A DNA stretch of 9,843 nt from assembly GCA_964568735.1 (NCBI GenBank), contig CAZMRF010000091.1, forward strand, positions 1 through 9,843. Direction: 5' to 3'. A program made the translations under genes and the position numbers. The number at the start of each line of letters is the position of its first letter. Position 1 is the first letter of the stretch. The notes below the pieces were generated by a model. The model had not been told where the DNA came from, ran no database searches, and saw only the letters and a list, made by a program, of their open reading frames with translations. Shown in pieces: positions 6,531 to 9,843 of the stretch. Source of the DNA: CAZMRF01 sp964568735 (lineage in GTDB: Bacteria > Acidobacteriota > Polarisedimenticolia > JACPZX01).

Positions 6531-6606
6531 CCACCGGGCAGGTTCGGTGGCTCAAGCTGACTGGCGCCAGCCCTGCCGGTTCCGCCTCGTCAGGGGAAAG
6601 GGCTGG
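6531..6606. repeat. Cluster of inverted repeats between the DUF4160 gene and actA
   Basis: Three symmetrical elements lie in 76 bases. CCACCG (6531-6536) pairs with CGGTGG (6545-6550). CTGGCGCCAG (6561-6570) is a perfect 10-bp palindrome. CCAGCCC (6567-6573) pairs with GGGCTGG (6600-6606) across 26 bases. The first overlaps the leader or ribosome-site region of the DUF4160 gene. They could be operator sites for self-regulation or RNA structure; the sequence alone does not decide, and short palindromes are not rare in GC-rich DNA. Confidence 0.35.
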
Positions 6607-6638
6607 AGGGAAGCGGCTTAGTCGGGGTTGCCATCGGG

Positions 6639-6647
6639 TGCTAGTAT
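6639..6647 (+). promoter_or_regulatory. Possible extended -10 element for actAB
   Basis: TGC followed by TAGTAT (6642-6647, 4 of 6 matches) has the form of an extended -10 sequence. No good -35 is seen at 17-18 bases (TTAGTC is poor). Transcription would begin near 6654, about 60 bases before actA. Confidence 0.25.
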
Positions 6648-6716
6648 GGCCGGCGCACTCGCCGCTCATCGCGCCCGCACGTGTTGAGAAGGGAAAGGCG
6701 AAGCTCCCCTGCCCGC

Positions 6717-7364
6717 ATGGCCCAGATCTTCCATCCGAGCACCAACACCCTTGCCAGGGTCAGCATCTTCGGGGCCATCTTTTTCGCGGGGGGGACCCTC
6801 TGGATCACCGACCAGATCAACCGCTCCCCCTACGTCACGCAGGCCGACGTCCCGCGCGAGCAGCCCGTCCCTTTCAGCCATGCCCACCACGTCGGAGGCG
6901 TGGGCCTCGACTGCCGCTACTGCCACACGTCGGTTGAGGTCTCCCCCTTCGCCGGGATCCCCCCCGTCCGCACCTGCATCAACTGCCACTCGCAGCTCTT
7001 CAACGACAGCCCGGAGCTTGAGCCCGTGCGCGAGGCCTTCCGGACGGGCAACCCCCTGCGCTGGACGCGCGTGAACGACCTCCCCGACTTCGTCTACTTC
7101 AACCACAGCATCCACGTGGCGAAGGGAGTCGGCTGCGTCACCTGCCACGGACGCGTGGACAAGATGCCGCTGACCTGGCAGGAGGCGCCGCTCCAGATGG
7201 ACTGGTGCCTAGGCTGCCATCGCCAGCCGGAACGGTTCGTTCGCCCGCGCGACCAGGTCTTCAACATGGACTGGGCCCCGGCGAACCAGCTCGAGATCGG
7301 GCGGAAGCTCGTGCGCGAGTACGGCATCAAGTCCCCCACCGACTGCTCGGTGTGCCACAGGTGA
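6717..7364 (+). CDS. actA: ActA, pentaheme cytochrome c subunit of alternative complex III
   Basis: ActA is the membrane-anchored multiheme cytochrome of ACIII, a quinol-oxidising complex that replaces the bc1 complex in many bacteria. The 215-residue protein has one N-terminal membrane segment (about residues 13-30, uncleaved anchor) and a periplasmic domain with five CxxCH heme sites: CRYCH (66-70), CINCH (87-91), CVTCH (140-144), CLGCH (164-168) and CSVCH (210-214). Five is the number known for ActA. Extra histidines in FSHAHH (53-58) and NHSIH (129-133) are candidate axial ligands. The last heme site lies two residues from the end. I chose the ATG at 6717 because the in-frame GTG at 6681 would add 12 basic residues before the anchor; the ribosome site is weak for both. 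actB follows after 23 bases, the usual ACIII order. A tetraheme or reductase cytochrome is unlikely given actB next door. Confidence 0.93.
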   Translation: MAQIFHPSTNTLARVSIFGAIFFAGGTLWITDQINRSPYVTQADVPREQPVPFSHAHHVGGVGLDCRYCHTSVEVSPFAGIPPVRTCINCHSQLFNDSPELEPVREAFRTGNPLRWTRVNDLPDFVYFNHSIHVAKGVGCVTCHGRVDKMPLTWQEAPLQMDWCLGCHRQPERFVRPRDQVFNMDWAPANQLEIGRKLVREYGIKSPTDCSVCHR

Positions 7365-7387
7365 GCCGCGATGCGCAGGACGATCGC

Positions 7388-7855
7388 ATGAAGCCGCCGG
7401 GCTCCGGGCAGGAGGCGCTCCCCACGCTGCGCCCGCGCGTGGCGGATCTGCGCGGGCGCGAGCACTGGCGCAGCCTCGAGGAGCTGGCGGGGACGGAGGA
7501 GTTCCGCGAGTACCTGCATCGCGAGTTCCCCGAGCAGGCCTCCGAGTGGACCGACCCCGTCACGCGCCGCCACTTCATCACGGTGATGGGCGCCTCGCTC
7601 GCGCTCGCGGGGATCGGCGGCGCCTGCACGCGCCAGCCGCGCGAGGAGATCGTCCCTTACGGCCGCGCCCCCGAGGAGATCATCCCCGGCCTGCCCCTCT
7701 CCTTCGCCACGGCCGCGGTCCTCTCCGGCTACGGCATCGGGATCCTGGCCGAGAGTCACATGGGGCGCCCCACCAAGATCGAAGGCAACCCCGACCATCC
7801 GGCCAGCCTGGGCGCGACCGACATCTACTCGCAGGCCTCGGTGCTCACCCTCTAC
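7388..7855 (+). CDS. actB: ActB of alternative complex III, N-terminal part up to the assembly gap
   Basis: This is the first 156 residues of the large iron-sulfur subunit of ACIII, a member of the molybdopterin-oxidoreductase superfamily. The ATG at 7388-7390 has AGGA seven bases upstream. Residues 1-58 form the long cytoplasmic extension typical of Tat-exported ActB-like proteins (for example REHWRSLEEL, EFREYLHREFP). Then comes the twin-arginine signal TRRHFITVMGASLALAG (Arg60-Arg61) ending at GGAC (Cys80), a possible though poor lipobox. The mature part begins with REEIVPYGRAPEEIIPG and GNPDHPASLGATD, as expected for the superfamily core. The sequence breaks off at SVLTLY. The same gene resumes after the N's in another frame as written, so this and the next part should be read as one gene, with the caveat that the two contigs may not come from the same allele. 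It is cotranscribed with actA. Confidence 0.92.
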
Positions 7856-7865
7856 NNNNNNNNNN
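7856..7865. other. Assembly gap (10 N) inside actB
   Basis: Ten undetermined bases join two contigs. The left flank encodes DIYSQASVLTLY and the right flank begins with DSLTQASILGLY, the same 12-residue stretch of ActB in two versions (24 of 36 bases identical by hand count). The gap therefore seems to hold no missing sequence; the contigs overlap but disagree. The count of ten is likely a placeholder and puts the right part one base out of frame with the left. Confidence 0.95.
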
Positions 7866-9843
7866 GACTCGCTCACACAGGCCTCCATCCTCGGCCTCTA
7901 CGATCCCGACCGCTCGCGCACCGTGACCCATCTCGGCGAGATCCGCCCCTGGGCAGACTTCACGGGGGCCATGAAGGATCTCGTCGAGAAGGCTGGGCAG
8001 AGCGGAGGGGCCGGGATCCGGATCGTCACCGGGAGGATCACCTCCCCGACGCTCGCCGCTCAGCTCGCGGCCTTCCTCGCTGCACACCCCGCCGCCCGTT
8101 GGATCGTCCACGAGCCCGCGGCCAGCGGCCATTCCCTCGCGGGATCGAGGCGGATCTTCGGCGCGCCCCTCGACACGCACTACAGACTTGAAGGAGCCGA
8201 GCGGATCGTCAGCCTCGACGCCGACTTCCTCGGGAGCGGCCCTGCTCGATTGCGCTACATCCGAGACTACACGCGGGGGCGCCGGCCTAACGGGAAGCCC
8301 GGCGGGATGAACCGCCTCTATGTCCTCGAGAGCACACCGTCAATCACCGGCGCGATGGCCGATCATCGACTCGCCGTTCGATCGTCCGAGATCGCAGCGC
8401 TCGCGCACGCCCTTGCAGCCGCGGTCGGCGTCGAGCAAGTTGGGGCGGGAGCAGGAGCCCACGCGGAGTGGATCCGCGCGGTCGCGCGAGATCTCCAAGC
8501 CCACCGGGGCGCCAGTGCCGTCATCGCGGGCGAAGGGCAGCCACCCGAAGTCCACGCACTCGCCCACGCGATGAACGACGCGCTCGGCAACACGGGACAG
8601 ACTGTCATCCACACCGACCCGGTCGAGGCGCTGCCTCCCGGGGGCGTCACGCTGGCCGATCTCGCCGCCGAGATGGATCGCGGCGAGGTGACGCTCCTCC
8701 TGATCCTGGGCTCGAACCCCGTCTACTCCGCCCCCGTGGACCTCGACTTCGCGGCCAGGATGGAGAAGGTCGCGCTGCGCATCCACCTCGGCCTTCACGC
8801 CGACGAGACCTCGCGCTGGTGCCACTGGCACATCCACGCCGCGCACGACCTCGAGTCCTGGAGCGACGTGCGCGCCTTCGACGGGACGGCCACGATCATT
8901 CAACCCCTCATCGAGCCCCTCTACGGCGGGAAGAGTGCGCACGAGGTTCTCTCGGTCCTCGCGGGTCAGCCCACGCGCGCCGGCTACGAGATCGTCCGGG
9001 ATCACTGGCGCGGGAAGCTGGAAGGCGAATTCGAGAAGCGCTGGGCGCGGGCGCTCCACGACGGCGTCATCCCCGGCACGGCTCTCCCCTCTCTCACACC
9101 GGAGCCGGTTGCGGGCTGGGCGGCTGATCTCGGCGCCGACAGAGGCACAGCGCGCGGCACGACCGCCGCAAGCCCCGGCGCATCCGGCGGGATCGAGGTC
9201 GTCTTCCGCGAGGACTCGAGTGTCCATGACGGCCGCTTCGCGAACAACGGCTGGCTCCAGGAGCTGCCCCGCCCGCTCACGAAGATCACCTGGGAAAACG
9301 CGGCGCTGATCTCGCCAGCCACCGCCGCGCGCCTCGGCATCTCGACCGGCGACGAGATCGAGCTGTCCGTCGGCTCCCGCAAGGTGCTCGCACCGGCATG
9401 GGTCGCTCCCGGCCACGCCGACGACTGCGTCACCGCTCATCTCGGCTATGGCCGCACGTACGCCGGCCGCGTGGGAGACGGCGCGGGCTTCAGCGCCTAC
9501 GGGATCCGCTTCTCGGCCGTCCCCTGGATAGCGCAAGGGGCCGAGATCCGGCGCACCGGCCAGCAGGGCGACTTCGCCAGCACGCAGACTCACCACGCCA
9601 TGGAGGGACGCAACCTCGTCCGCTCAGCGCCCCTCGCGCACTACGAGGCCGAGCCCGACTTCGCGCGCCACATGGCCCACGAGCCCAAGCCCGAAGAGAC
9701 GCTCTACCCCCCGCACATCTACGAGGGCTACGCCTGGGGGATGTCGGTGGACCTCAACGCCTGCGTGGGCTGCAACGCCTGCGTCACCGGCTGCCAGAGC
9801 GAGAACAACGTCCCCGTCGTGGGGCGCACCGAGGTGGCTCGCG
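7866..9843 (+). CDS. actB: ActB of alternative complex III, C-terminal part, runs off the right edge
   Basis: An open frame of 659 codons from the gap to the window end, with no stop. It starts within the same conserved stretch that ends the left part and continues LYDPDRSRT. It carries the molybdopterin-like but non-catalytic core: LGSNPVYSAP (about 8707-8736) and HADETSRWCHWHIHAAH near 8797-8847. Then come the ActB-typical NNGWLQELPRPLTKITW (9244-9294), AALISPATAARLG, PGHADDCVTAHLGYGR and AGRVGDGAGFSAYG. The last 30 codons enter the ferredoxin-like part with a complete C-x2-C-x2-C-x3-C set (codons at 9762, 9771, 9780 and 9792; CVGCNACVTGC). ACIII ActB has several iron-sulfur clusters; the others lie beyond the edge. 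It passes electrons within the periplasmic arm of the complex. An Ala-Gly-Thr-rich insert near 9142-9185 looks like a linker. The assignment is firm; continuity with the left part is not proven. Confidence 0.92.

Noticed and set aside
7205..8191. Open frame reading through the N's as a single protein
   Set aside because: It is correct only between 7388 and 7855. After the N's the true ActB frame starts at 7866, one base out of phase, because the ten N's are a placeholder; the read-through part is meaningless Arg- and Pro-rich sequence.
1..9843. tRNA, rRNA, CRISPR array, riboswitch or insertion sequence
   Set aside because: I looked on both strands and saw no regularly spaced repeats, no transposase frame, and no tRNA-like cloverleaf or conserved riboswitch core. 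A covariance-model search would be more sensitive.

Overview
The window is GC-rich bacterial DNA (hand counts: 41 of 60 bases G/C at 7201-7260) carrying parts of an aerobic respiratory chain. The cupredoxin-like gene encodes a lipoprotein, actB encodes an extended twin-arginine signal, and the pairing of alternative complex III (ACIII, ActAB) with an A-type cytochrome c oxidase is typical of diderm phyla such as Bacteroidota, Acidobacteriota, Gemmatimonadota, Myxococcota and related uncultured lineages. I cannot place the organism more precisely. A run of ten N's inside actB suggests a draft, probably metagenomic, assembly.

Layout. The minus strand reads right to left. A two-gene module (6524 to 5978) encodes DUF4160 and DUF2442 proteins in overlapping frames. 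Next comes a secreted M1 zinc aminopeptidase (5813-3069), then a cupredoxin-like lipoprotein with its own candidate promoter and hairpin (2919-2131). Last are coxB and ctaD, cytochrome c oxidase subunits II and I (1931 to the left edge, 6-base gap). On the plus strand actA (pentaheme cytochrome c, 6717-7364) and actB (7388 to the right edge) diverge from the DUF4160/DUF2442 module.

How it fits together. ActA and ActB belong to the quinol-oxidising ACIII. CoxB has all six CuA ligands and would accept electrons from ACIII directly or through a carrier. The cupredoxin-like lipoprotein beside coxB could be such a carrier or could handle copper, but that is inference. The aminopeptidase and the DUF pair have no evident respiratory role.

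Four points deserve attention. (1) As written, ctaD lacks in frame about 25 codons that normally form helix VII and carry the two adjacent CuB histidines, while every other redox ligand expected in the visible part is present. (2) The two sides of the N-gap in actB encode the same 12-residue stretch in divergent form, so the join looks like two alleles or paralogues rather than missing sequence, and the placeholder N's also break the frame. (3) The aminopeptidase has Phe437 where the family has its transition-state tyrosine. (4) The lower-GC DUF4160/DUF2442 pair sits behind a stretch of inverted repeats. The first two may be assembly artefacts and need read-level checks before any biology is claimed. 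I did not find a clearly new multi-gene system.
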